Shown: positions 1-6,053, numbered from the stretch's first letter. The stretch: 6,873 bases of DNA from Treponema sp. (GCA_012517645.1 JAAYUR010000475.1:1-6873), one strand, 5' to 3'. Notes: generated from the sequence alone by a model not told the origin. Numbers and translations are program-made.

Positions 1-121
1 AGGGGCAGGTGGAGTGTTCCCGGGCCAGGGATGCGAAGTCCGCGCCCTGCTTGATGCGCTTGAGCAGTTCCTGGGCCTGTGCCCGATCCTTGACGAGTAT
101 GTGGCTGGCTCTCCATTCCAT
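1..121 (-). CDS. ppiC: PpiC-type parvulin peptidyl-prolyl isomerase, N-terminal part (cut by window edge)
   Basis: Only the first 40 codons are in the window; the gene continues past base 1. The reading begins MEWRASHILVKDRAQAQELL and continues to a GADF-x2-LA-x2-HS-x-CP stretch. This is the opening of a parvulin domain: the HILVK strand with its active-site-region histidine (H7), then the GADFxxLAxxHSxCP helix and loop that normally leads into SGKKGGDLG. These enzymes catalyse cis-trans isomerisation of prolyl bonds. No signal peptide or SurA/PrsA-type N-terminal domain precedes the catalytic fold, so it resembles the small cytoplasmic E. coli PpiC of about 93 residues. The ATG at 121-119 has AAGGAG (128-133) six bases upstream, which fixes the start. 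It lies 96 bases downstream of the radical SAM stop on the same strand. Family assignment is firm; whether another domain follows cannot be seen. Confidence 0.85.
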   Translation of the reverse strand, partial: MEWRASHILVKDRAQAQELLKRIKQGADFASLAREHSTCP

Positions 122-161
122 CGGATTCTCCTTGGGGTGGTCGGTGTTTCTGGACAGGCCT

Positions 162-190
162 AATATACCGATCCCGGCCTTCCGAAAGAA
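162..190 (-). promoter_or_regulatory. Weak promoter candidate for the parvulin gene
   Basis: On the minus strand a TATATT box (162-167, 5 of 6 to the sigma-70 -10 consensus) lies 40 bases before the parvulin ATG. The best -35 position with a 17-base spacer (185-190) reads TTCTTT and matches poorly. A short hairpin (176-196, stem CCTTC/GAAGG plus an outer GG/CC pair) overlaps the -35 side. It has no T-run, so it is not a good intrinsic terminator for the radical SAM gene. The parvulin gene could equally be read through from upstream. Confidence 0.35.
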
Positions 191-217
191 GGGGCCGAGG
201 GCGGCTCGGTCTCCGGG

Positions 218-1294
218 CTAACCGGCTTTGGCGGCGCAGGCTCCCAGGGCGGCGAGCCAACCCCCTTGGTTCCAGAGGGCGCAGCCGCCCTTGGTCTCCG
301 TCAACTCCGAGTGCCGGGCCCGGATGGCCGCCATTAGGGGCGAATCCAGGGCTTCTTTCAGGGGTCGGTCCGCGGCGCCGGTGTCCGAGAAGGGGGCGAA
401 GGGGCAGGCTTCCAGGGCCCCTTCCGGCGAGAGGTGCAGGAAGCCCCGGCCCGCGGCCAGGCATCCGCCGTAGTCCTCCTCGTCGCCGGGCAGGATCACG
501 ACGGGAAACCGCAGACCACCGAAGGCAGCCTTGGAGTTCAGGGCGGTTTTCTGGGTCGTCGTGAGGGCCAAGCGTTCGGTGCCGGGAGAGGCGGGCACGT
601 ACTCCACCACGAAAAGGACGGAAGCGCCCGACTCTTCCAGGGTCTTCAGGAAGGACGCCGAGAGGAGGGTGTCCGCGTTGTCCGATGTCGCGGTGATCGA
701 GATGCCGAAGAGGGCTCCCCGGGCTCGGAGCGTCTCCATGGAGGCCCATACTTTTTCATGGATCCCCGTCCCCCGGCGTTCCCGGGTCTGGGCGGAGTCT
801 CCCTCGATGCTGAATACGGGAACCAAAGAACCCCGGGCGAAGAGCTCAAGGTAGGCCGGATCCATGAGGAGGCCGTTCGTGAAGACCGGCACTAGGGGAC
901 CCCGCATCCGGGACACCCGTTCCAGGAGATTCCTCCGGAGCAGAGGTTCCCCGCCCGCCAACATCAAGACCCCGACCCCCAGGCCCAAGGCCTCCCGGAA
1001 GAGCTCCAGGAAGCGCTCGTCGGAGAGTTCGGCGTTCGAGCCGGCCGCGGGGCGAAGAGCCTTGGAGTAGCAGCCGACGCAGTCCAGGTTGCACCGTCGC
1101 GTGACGCTGGCGATAAGGACCGCGGGCACGGTTCGGCCCTCCGCGGCGGCCTCGGCCCTGCGCCGGGCCTGGGACTTCTGGAAGTCGGCTGTCTTTAGAA
1201 GACGAAGGGTCCTGCGGATGTCGAAGGGACGGGAGCGGGCGGATGCGTGGAAGAGGGAACGGATTCGTTCCCCGAACAGGGCGCTGGGATCCAT
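218..1294 (-). CDS. Radical SAM protein with SPASM/twitch-like C-terminal cluster motif, function unknown
   Basis: A 358-residue protein. The radical SAM signature C-x3-C-x2-C is intact (C68, C72, C75, in RRCNLDCVGCY) and should bind the [4Fe-4S] cluster that cleaves S-adenosylmethionine. The SAM-binding GGEP follows at 114-117, then a TIM-barrel-like series of strands (VFTNG about 137-141, VFSIEGD about 160-166). The C-terminal part has C278-x13-G292-x4-C297, the opening pattern of SPASM/twitch domains, with further cysteines at 338 and 353, so a second iron-sulfur cluster is likely. SPASM/twitch enzymes include peptide-maturation and cofactor enzymes, but I cannot assign a substrate and no precursor peptide gene is visible nearby. 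A basic helical segment (about 10-55) precedes the barrel. A longer start at 1327 is possible, but it has no Shine-Dalgarno; the ATG at 1294 has AGGAG six bases upstream. Probably transcribed from its own promoter near 1423-1451. Confidence 0.9.
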   Translation of the reverse strand: MDPSALFGERIRSLFHASARSRPFDIRRTLRLLKTADFQKSQARRRAEAAAEGRTVPAVLIASVTRRCNLDCVGCYSKALRPAAGSNAELSDERFLELFREALGLGVGVLMLAGGEPLLRRNLLERVSRMRGPLVPVFTNGLLMDPAYLELFARGSLVPVFSIEGDSAQTRERRGTGIHEKVWASMETLRARGALFGISITATSDNADTLLSASFLKTLEESGASVLFVVEYVPASPGTERLALTTTQKTALNSKAAFGGLRFPVVILPGDEEDYGGCLAAGRGFLHLSPEGALEACPFAPFSDTGAADRPLKEALDSPLMAAIRARHSELTETKGGCALWNQGGWLAALGACAAKAG

Positions 1295-1300
1295 GTTGGA

Positions 1301-1305
1301 CTCCT
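1301..1305 (-). promoter_or_regulatory. Shine-Dalgarno that decides the radical SAM start
   Basis: AGGAG on the minus strand, six bases before the ATG at 1294. The in-frame ATG at 1327 is preceded only by GC-rich sequence with no ribosome-binding match. This supports the 358-residue product over the 369-residue one. Confidence 0.75.
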
Positions 1306-1330
1306 GGGTACTCGTGTCCGCCCCCATGCG

Positions 1331-1374
1331 GGGCGCGGTCGGCCGGGCTCATACAAGCCCCGGCGGTCGCGCCC
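1331..1374 (-). promoter_or_regulatory. Long imperfect hairpin in the radical SAM leader
   Basis: A 44-base inverted repeat has two 19-base arms agreeing at 15 of 19 positions around a six-base loop (TGTATG on the minus strand). The outer seven pairs (GGGCGCG/CGCGCCC) and the inner five (GGGCT/AGCCC) are perfect; the four mismatches lie between. It sits between the predicted promoter and the start codon, ending 36 bases before the ATG. No T-run follows, so it is not a standard intrinsic terminator. It could be an RNA leader structure or a DNA dyad. The base composition makes GC-rich hairpins common, so function is uncertain. Confidence 0.45.
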
Positions 1375-1422
1375 GATCCCGCCGTATCGGCCGCGGAACG
1401 GGCGCCTTTCCATATCGGGGAG

Positions 1423-1451
1423 AATATATCGAGTCTAGGGACCCGAGACAA
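1423..1451 (-). promoter_or_regulatory. Sigma-70-like promoter for the radical SAM gene
   Basis: On the minus strand TTGTCT (1446-1451, 4 of 6) and TATATT (1423-1428, 5 of 6) are separated by exactly 17 bases. The predicted transcript start is near 1416, giving a leader of about 120 bases before the ATG at 1294. This is among the most AT-rich spots in a GC-rich region, which adds weight. Confidence 0.55.
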
Positions 1452-1462
1452 GGAGTCGAGTC
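1429..1462 (-). promoter_or_regulatory. Candidate operator overlapping the radical SAM promoter
   Basis: Three related 7-base half-sites occur here. TCGAGTC is at 1429-1435 and again at 1456-1462, and an inverted near-copy GACCCGA (complement TCGGGTC, 6 of 7) is at 1440-1446. The first two form a dyad with a four-base centre that fills the promoter spacer almost exactly, and the third half-site lies just upstream of the -35. This is the geometry expected of a repressor site, but no regulator gene is in the window to pair with it. Confidence 0.35.
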
Positions 1463-1476
1463 GAAAATCCCCCGGT

Positions 1477-2832
1477 CTACCGGTACGCGGCCTGGAATTC
1501 CGCGATAGCCTGGACCACTTCCCGGATCTGCTCCGTGGGGGGCAGGATCGTGGTCCGGAAGTGGGACGTGCCCGGGAGCTGGCCGAAGCCGCTGCCGGGG
1601 ACGACGCAGATTCCCGTCTTTTCCAGGAGGGCCATGCAGTAATCCTGGTCCGTCCGTCCCGCGGGAACCGTGATCCGGGGATAGGCGTACATGGCGCCGG
1701 CGATCGGGTTGCAGCGGATGCCCGGGATGCGGTTGAGCCCCTCGGCCAGGAGCTCCGCCCGGGCGCGAAGCTCCGCCAGGATACCGTCCCGCTCCCGGAC
1801 GTAGAGGTCCCGGCTGGGTTCGCCGGGCCGGGGCGGCCGGACCAGGAGGAAGACCGCGGCCTGCCCCACCGTGTTGGCGCAAAGGCTGACGGACTGGAGC
1901 TTGGTCAGCTGGGCCGTCACGTCCGCGGGTACGTTCCGGACTTCCAGGTAGCCCCCCCGCTGGCCGCACTCGCCCAGGAAACCCTTGGAGCAGGAGTGGA
2001 AGCTGAAGAGGGACACGTCCTTGAAGCCCTTGTCCTCCAGGACCTTGGCGAAGGATACGAAGCGATCCCCTTCCCGGTAGATGTTGTTCTGGTACACCTC
2101 GTCCGCCAGCACGGACAGCCCGTGCTCCCGGGCGAAGTCCAGGACCATGGCGATGTTCTCCTCGTCCAGGACCGAGCCCGTGGGGTTCCCGGGGTTGATG
2201 ACCGATATCGCCTTGACCCGGACCCCGAACCGCCGGGCCTCCCGGATGCTGTCCTCCAGCATGGACCGGTTGAGCTTCCAGCCGTTCTCCTCGTCCAGGT
2301 AGTAGTGGACCTGCTTGCCCTCGTAGAGGGTGATGGTCGCGGAGTACAGGGGGTACTGGGGGATGGGGATCATGATCCCGTCCTCGGGACCGGCGATCAG
2401 GAGCCTGAGGACGGCCTGGACCCCCTTGGACGCCCCGTCGGTGATGTAGATCGACTCGGGGTCGGACTCGATGCCGTCCCGCTCCCGGATGAAGGCCGCT
2501 ACCGCCTGGCGGACGAACTTCATGCCCTTGCTTTCGGAGTAGGCTCCCAGGCCGTGCTTGGAGCCCGCCAGGATCTCTCGGGCCGTCTTCCGGACATCCT
2601 CCGGGAAGGCCTCCGGGGCCTTCTCCGCCAGCTGGGGCCACTCGCAGAGGGCCAGAACCTGGCGCAGCCAGGTCAGGGGCTTCTGTCCCAGGGATTGGGG
2701 ATTCCCGATGTTGCAGTAGATGATGCGCCGGCCCTGGGCTTCCAGCTCCTGGGCGCGGGTGGGGATGGCTCCCCGGACGGCGTATTCTGCTTCCCGGACG
2801 GCGGGACATATCTCCTCGAGTCGGACGGACAT
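1477..2832 (-). CDS. Alanine aminotransferase (eukaryotic ALT-like, PLP-dependent class I/II)
   Basis: A 451-residue protein catalysing, by family, L-alanine + 2-oxoglutarate = pyruvate + L-glutamate in the cytoplasm. The sequence closely follows the alanine aminotransferase branch that includes animal GPT, rather than aspartate aminotransferases. Shared blocks include RQVLALC (58-63 region), GLGAYS near 94-99, IPIPQYPLYSA (155-165), VINPGNPTG (211-219), LADEVYQ (242-248), SFHSCSKGFLGECGQRGG (277-294) and GIRCNPIAGAMYAYPR (371-386). K283 in SCSKG is the expected PLP Schiff-base lysine, D244 and Y247 contact the cofactor, N216 lies in the NPTG motif, and R426 (HFRTT) should bind the substrate carboxylate. 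Length is normal for this branch (about 450-500). The reading could extend to 2913, but the ATG at 2832 has GGGAGGAG just upstream and the extra 27 residues would overlap its own promoter. Exact amino-acid specificity is inferred. Confidence 0.93.
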   Translation of the reverse strand: MSVRLEEICPAVREAEYAVRGAIPTRAQELEAQGRRIIYCNIGNPQSLGQKPLTWLRQVLALCEWPQLAEKAPEAFPEDVRKTAREILAGSKHGLGAYSESKGMKFVRQAVAAFIRERDGIESDPESIYITDGASKGVQAVLRLLIAGPEDGIMIPIPQYPLYSATITLYEGKQVHYYLDEENGWKLNRSMLEDSIREARRFGVRVKAISVINPGNPTGSVLDEENIAMVLDFAREHGLSVLADEVYQNNIYREGDRFVSFAKVLEDKGFKDVSLFSFHSCSKGFLGECGQRGGYLEVRNVPADVTAQLTKLQSVSLCANTVGQAAVFLLVRPPRPGEPSRDLYVRERDGILAELRARAELLAEGLNRIPGIRCNPIAGAMYAYPRITVPAGRTDQDYCMALLEKTGICVVPGSGFGQLPGTSHFRTTILPPTEQIREVVQAIAEFQAAYR

Positions 2833-2884
2833 GGCTCCTCCCTGGATTCTCGATAAGGTGCTCGGAACTAAGGCGATCCATCGG

Positions 2885-2913
2885 ATTGTAGCACCGGTTT
2901 CCGGACCGGGCAA
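2885..2913 (-). promoter_or_regulatory. Sigma-70-like promoter for the alanine aminotransferase
   Basis: On the minus strand TTGCCC (2908-2913, 4 of 6) and TACAAT (2885-2890, 5 of 6) are 17 bases apart. The transcript should begin near 2878, about 45 bases before the ATG at 2832. The spacer contains CCGG-TTT-CCGG (2894-2904), a small dyad that may be chance in such GC-rich DNA. Confidence 0.55.
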
Positions 2914-2952
2914 GGATGAGGCCGGACCTGGGGTACGGCCGGGCCCGACGGC

Positions 2953-2981
2953 TTATCGCGGCCGGTTCCGGCTGGTATACT
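2953..2981 (+). promoter_or_regulatory. Promoter candidate for hflX
   Basis: TATACT (2976-2981, 5 of 6) with TTATCG (2953-2958, a weak -35) 17 bases upstream. The transcript start is predicted near 2988, about 40 bases before the ATG. GC-rich inverted arms flank the boxes (2939-2952 and 2985-2996, matching over 12 positions with two one-base gaps). Together with the aminotransferase promoter this makes 2833-3027 a divergent regulatory region. Confidence 0.45.
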
Positions 2982-3027
2982 CGAGCCGCGGCCCGGGCGT
3001 ATACGACACCGGTCCGAGAGGAAGGGC

Positions 3028-4302
3028 ATGACCGAACCCGAAGAAACCGCCCAGCGTCCGGAGCGGGCGCTGCTCGTGGGCATACAGACCGACTCGATCC
3101 CGAAAGCCGAGGCGGAGAGCCTCCTTGCCGAACTGGCCGGCCTTGCCCAAACCCTGGGAGTCCGGGAGACGGGGCGGATCCTGGTCCGGATCCGGGACCG
3201 GACGGCCTCCCACCTGCTATCGTCGGGCAAGGTCCAGGAGCTCATCCGGATCGCCGAGGCCGAGGACGCGGACTCCATCATATTCGACCATCCTCTTTCC
3301 CCCATCCAGCAGAGGAACTGGGAAAAGGATTCCGGCCGGGTTGTCTACGACCGCAGCGAACTGATCTTGAAGATCTTCGCTAGCCGGGCCCTGACCCGGG
3401 AGGCGGGGCTCCAAGTGGAGCTGGCCCGCCTTCAGTACGCCCTGCCCCGCCTGGTCCATTCCCGGGACGATCTGATGCGCCAGAAGGGGGGACGCTACGG
3501 CACCAAGGGCTCCGGAGAGAAGGCCCTGGAGCTGGACCGGCGCAAGATCGAGGCCCGGATCCGGGACATCCAGGAGGATCTCAAGAAGGTAAGGATGGAA
3601 CGGGCGGTCCAGCGTCGGCGAAGGGAACGGGCGGGTCTGCCCCGGGCCGCGGTGGTGGGCTACACGAACGCAGGCAAATCCAGTCTCCTCAACGCGATCA
3701 CCAACGCCGAGACGCTCGCGGAGGACAAGCTCTTCGCCACCCTGGACACCACGACCCGCCGGATACTGTATGCCCCCGGACGGGGACTCCTGGCGACCGA
3801 CACGGTGGGCTTTGTGCGGAACCTGCCCCACGGGCTCGTGGAAGCCTTCAAGGCCACCCTGGAGGAGGCCGCCCTGGCGGACGTCCTGATCCATGTCGTG
3901 GACGCTTCGGAGCCCGAAGCCATGCACTTCCTGGACACCACGGAAAAAGTCCTCAGGGAGATCGGCGCCGGCGACAAGCCCACCCTCCTGGCGTTCAACA
4001 AGATCGACCGGGTGCCGGACCGGACGCGCCTGGACTTCTACGCGAGCCGCTTCCCGGGAGCGGTCTTCCTGTCCGCAAAGACCGGGGAGGGCATCCCGGA
4101 TCTCCTGGAAAAGCTGGAGGCACTCCTCACCGCGGACCGGGAGGAGTGGGTAGTCCGCATCCCCGACTCCCAGTACGGGCTTGTGGCCCTTCTCCACCGC
4201 CGGGCCGCCGTGGTGTCCGAGAGCCGGGAGGATGACGCCACGGTCGTGCGATGCAGGATGCCGGAGGACCTGGAGGAGAAGTACGGGGGGTATAGAACGT
4301 GA
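3028..4302 (+). CDS. hflX: Ribosome-associated GTPase HflX
   Basis: A 424-residue TRAFAC-class GTPase; HflX proteins bind 50S/70S ribosomes and split stalled ribosomes, for example after heat stress. The N-terminal HflX domain (about 14-145) has the family blocks SSGKVQEL (65-72), RVVYDRSELILKIFASRA (104-121) and LQVELARLQYALPRL (128-142). A charged helical linker covers about 165-203. The G domain has G1 GYTNAGKS (211-218), switch I with TLDTTTR (238-244), G3 DTVG (258-261), G4 NKID (324-327) and G5 SAK (349-351). The usual GPGE of the linker-proximal glycine motif is GSGE here (161-164), and the usual ATLDPTTR has T for P; neither removes a nucleotide-binding residue. The ATG at 3028 follows an AGGAAGG-type ribosome site (3019-3025). 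The stop codon TGA (4300-4302) lies inside the first unit of the palindromic heptamer element that follows. Confidence 0.96.
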   Translation: MTEPEETAQRPERALLVGIQTDSIPKAEAESLLAELAGLAQTLGVRETGRILVRIRDRTASHLLSSGKVQELIRIAEAEDADSIIFDHPLSPIQQRNWEKDSGRVVYDRSELILKIFASRALTREAGLQVELARLQYALPRLVHSRDDLMRQKGGRYGTKGSGEKALELDRRKIEARIRDIQEDLKKVRMERAVQRRRRERAGLPRAAVVGYTNAGKSSLLNAITNAETLAEDKLFATLDTTTRRILYAPGRGLLATDTVGFVRNLPHGLVEAFKATLEEAALADVLIHVVDASEPEAMHFLDTTEKVLREIGAGDKPTLLAFNKIDRVPDRTRLDFYASRFPGAVFLSAKTGEGIPDLLEKLEALLTADREEWVVRIPDSQYGLVALLHRRAAVVSESREDDATVVRCRMPEDLEEKYGGYRT

Positions 4303-4425
4303 ACGGCGGACTGTGGACGGTGGACGGGAGCGGTTTCTCGACGGCGGTCAATTTCCACGCCATAGCGTGGAGATCCTCCGCGTTCTGACACCCTTTCCGT
4401 TCACTGTTTACAGCCCGCCGCTCAC
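4299..4425. repeat. 127-base palindromic element with heptamer-repeat arms between convergent genes
   Basis: The entire hflX/DUF5312 gap plus both stop codons forms one imperfect inverted repeat centred near 4362. The outer arms (4299-4327 and 4397-4425, 29 bases each) agree at 23 positions, and all six differences are A/G transitions. In a plus-strand RNA four of these would be G-U pairs and only two (4303/4421 and 4310/4414) true A-C mismatches. Read inward, each arm is four 7-base units related to GTGRACR (GTGAACG, GTGGACG, GTAAACA and so on). A middle section pairs weakly (about 12 of 22), and the centre is a near-perfect stem at 4351-4374. Each arm opens with GTGA, whose TGA is the stop codon of the gene entering from that side. 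It may serve as a bidirectional terminator or mRNA 3' protector, though it has no T-run. It may also be a miniature mobile or repetitive element; no target-site duplication is evident. Confidence 0.7.
4351..4374. repeat. Central stem-loop of the palindromic element
   Basis: Ten-base arms around a CATA loop: seven strict pairs TCCACGC/GCGTGGA (4354-4360 and 4365-4371), then one T/G position (4353/4372) and two more pairs. Its centre (4362.5) coincides with that of the outer heptamer arms (4362), so the pieces form one structure. Confidence 0.65.
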
Positions 4426-5984
4426 TGCTCCTTCGACACGAAAAACTGCAGTAGCTGAACCAGGTAATAGATCTTCTTGTAGGTTCCCAGCATCCATTCT
4501 TTGACGGGGTGGGCGGCGGAATTCTCGATCTCTTTCCAGTTCAAGAGAACCTCGTGGTGCGGCCGGGATAGATCCTCGATCAGGCTTTTAAGATGTTTGC
4601 CCACGGAAATGAGGTTCAGGGCGGAACGGTTGACCATGCCCGTGGCCTTGTCGTTCGTGTCTTTGAGCAGGGTGCGGAGGTACTTGAGATGTTCCTTGTC
4701 ACGGTCGCTCTTCGCCAGCACCGACCGAAGCTTGTTTCCCAGGTCGCCGTCGTCCCCGAGGGAGTCGTCGAAACGGATGATCTCGTCGGAGATCTCCAAC
4801 AGGGCGTGGTAGGCGTCGGATAGCTGTTGGGAGAGGATCGTGGTGGTCCACTGGCCCCGTATGATCAAGAGATCCACGAGCTCCCGCACGTCCTTCTTGA
4901 AGAAGTCGATCAGGAAGGCCCGGAGATAATTGAGTGCCGCGGTCTGGGTGAAGCCTCCCATCATCTTCTTGGCGAAGACGACGTTGGCCTTGTCCGTGTA
5001 GTTCTTCATCCGGACCACCACGGTGGTGCCGAATACCTGCTTGGCCAGGTCTTCGATCTTGGAGTTGCGGCGCTCCTGGGCGATCTTCTGGAGCTGGATC
5101 TCCATCTGGCTTCGAAGCTTTTCCAGGAAGGGTTCCACGATCCTTTCCGAGGAGGACCGGGCCGAAGCGGTCCAGTACGGATCCTTCTGGGCGTGGCGGA
5201 CGATCTGCTCCAGGATCCGGCTCTGTCGGATCTCGGCCAGGGCACCGGTCAACTTGATCCAGGGCTCCACGGGAAGTACGTCGATGTTCCGGTACTCCTT
5301 GAGGGCGCCCAGGATGCGCTTCCAGTCGGCCTCCAGGTTCAGGGCCAGGAAGACCTCCAGGAAGTCCTTGAGGTCGTCCGCGATGTAATCCGCGGAGATC
5401 GTCTCGAACTTCGGGTGGTAGGTGAAGTTCCTCTCGGGGATGCTGGAATCGAACTTCTTGAGCAGGAAGAAGTAGTCGAAGTTCACGAAATTGGCCAGGG
5501 CCACGAGGGTCGCGTGGGCGGTGTCGATCCGGGCCGTCAGTTCCCCGTCGAAGATCGAGATGAAGCGGATCATGTCCTGTTTGACCAGGTCGGACAGCTC
5601 CTTGACCGAGAGAGTTTTCGCCTTCTCCTGGACCCAGGCGTCCGTTAGACGCTCGGATAGCTCCTTCTGCTCGGGGGATAAGAAGCTCTCGATGACGAAG
5701 GAACGGAGGACGCCGGAGCCTGCCGCGTTGGTCAGGAGGATTTGGGCCGGCGCCACGATCTTGTAGATCTCGTAGAAGAACCGTCCCAGTCCCGGCAGGG
5801 CTTCCGAACTCTTGGGCTTGTAGAATTTGAACCGGGATCGGGAGAGGTCCTTGGCGATGGACTTGAGGAGCTTTCGTTTATCCGCCTCGGGATCCCCTCC
5901 CGTGAAGATGGAAAGGATTCGCCGGAGGATGCCCGTCTCGGACGGATTTCCGGCCGCGGAGGGTCCGGGGCTTTTGGTAGCCAT
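4422..5984 (-). CDS. Spirochaete-type conserved hypothetical protein (DUF5312-like)
   Basis: A 520-residue protein of unknown function. It resembles, from memory, the DUF5312 family found in treponemes and relatives; I could not run a search. The first 20 residues are polar and probably disordered. A short amphipathic stretch (about 18-28, ending in FTGG) and a basic segment (about 34-60, rich in K and R) follow. The rest looks almost wholly alpha-helical, with many alternating acidic and basic residues. Hydrophobic patches such as YEIYKIVAPAQILLTNAAG (about 71-89) are not long enough to be convincing membrane spans, and there is no signal peptide or enzyme motif. It is therefore probably cytoplasmic, possibly a scaffold or a protein-binding factor. 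It lies 69 bases downstream of birA on the same strand and converges on hflX. The ATG at 5984 has only a weak AGG upstream, and promoter-like boxes sit almost against it. Its TGA stop (4422-4424) falls inside the palindromic element's right arm. Confidence 0.85.
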   Translation of the reverse strand: MATKSPGPSAAGNPSETGILRRILSIFTGGDPEADKRKLLKSIAKDLSRSRFKFYKPKSSEALPGLGRFFYEIYKIVAPAQILLTNAAGSGVLRSFVIESFLSPEQKELSERLTDAWVQEKAKTLSVKELSDLVKQDMIRFISIFDGELTARIDTAHATLVALANFVNFDYFFLLKKFDSSIPERNFTYHPKFETISADYIADDLKDFLEVFLALNLEADWKRILGALKEYRNIDVLPVEPWIKLTGALAEIRQSRILEQIVRHAQKDPYWTASARSSSERIVEPFLEKLRSQMEIQLQKIAQERRNSKIEDLAKQVFGTTVVVRMKNYTDKANVVFAKKMMGGFTQTAALNYLRAFLIDFFKKDVRELVDLLIIRGQWTTTILSQQLSDAYHALLEISDEIIRFDDSLGDDGDLGNKLRSVLAKSDRDKEHLKYLRTLLKDTNDKATGMVNRSALNLISVGKHLKSLIEDLSRPHHEVLLNWKEIENSAAHPVKEWMLGTYKKIYYLVQLLQFFVSKEQ

Positions 5985-5992
5985 ACGCCTAA

Positions 5993-6021
5993 ACCTTATC
6001 GGCTGTCCCGACCGTCGTCAA
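5993..6021 (-). promoter_or_regulatory. Promoter candidate for the DUF5312-like gene
   Basis: On the minus strand TTGACG (6016-6021, 5 of 6) and TAAGGT (5993-5998, 3 of 6) are separated by exactly 17 bases. The -10 ends only eight bases before the ATG at 5984, so a transcript from here would have a leader of at most a few bases. The weak Shine-Dalgarno is consistent with that. Read-through from birA is the alternative. Confidence 0.35.
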
Positions 6022-6036
6022 TCCCTGGCACAGGGA
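6022..6036 (-). other. Small hairpin between birA and the DUF5312-like gene
   Basis: Perfect six-base stem TCCCTG/CAGGGA around a three-base loop, 17 bases after the birA stop and directly before the -35-like TTGACG. No T-run follows, so it is at best a weak terminator or processing site. Confidence 0.3.
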
Positions 6037-6053
6037 GTCCTTGCGATCCCGGT

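Noticed and set aside
176..196. Hairpin after the radical SAM gene as an intrinsic terminator
   Set aside because: The stem is short with a bulge and is followed by GGGATC rather than a T-run.
9..221. Small plus-strand frame of 70 codons at the window start
   Set aside because: It overlaps the parvulin start, whose minus-strand translation matches PpiC closely and has a good ribosome site.
1243..2856. Long plus-strand open frame (537 codons) opposite the alanine aminotransferase
   Set aside because: Its translation is a low-complexity G/P/D/R/L mix with no family motifs. The minus-strand frame encodes a textbook aminotransferase. Long antisense frames are expected in GC-rich coding DNA.
1349..2881. 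Minus-strand 510-codon frame shifted relative to the aminotransferase
   Set aside because: Proline/glycine/arginine-rich shadow frame running through the aminotransferase and its downstream gap, with no recognisable domain and no ribosome site.
3217..4197. Minus-strand 326-codon frame opposite hflX
   Set aside because: The hflX frame carries every G motif in order; the antisense frame has none of any family.
4299..4425. CRISPR array or transposon with coding capacity
   Set aside because: Seven-base units without spacers are not CRISPR repeats, and the 127-base element is too short to encode a transposase.
4827..5648. Plus-strand 273-codon frame opposite the DUF5312-like gene
   Set aside because: Composition dominated by D, E, G, L and V as expected for an antisense shadow. 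The minus frame is longer and has natural protein-like helical patterning.
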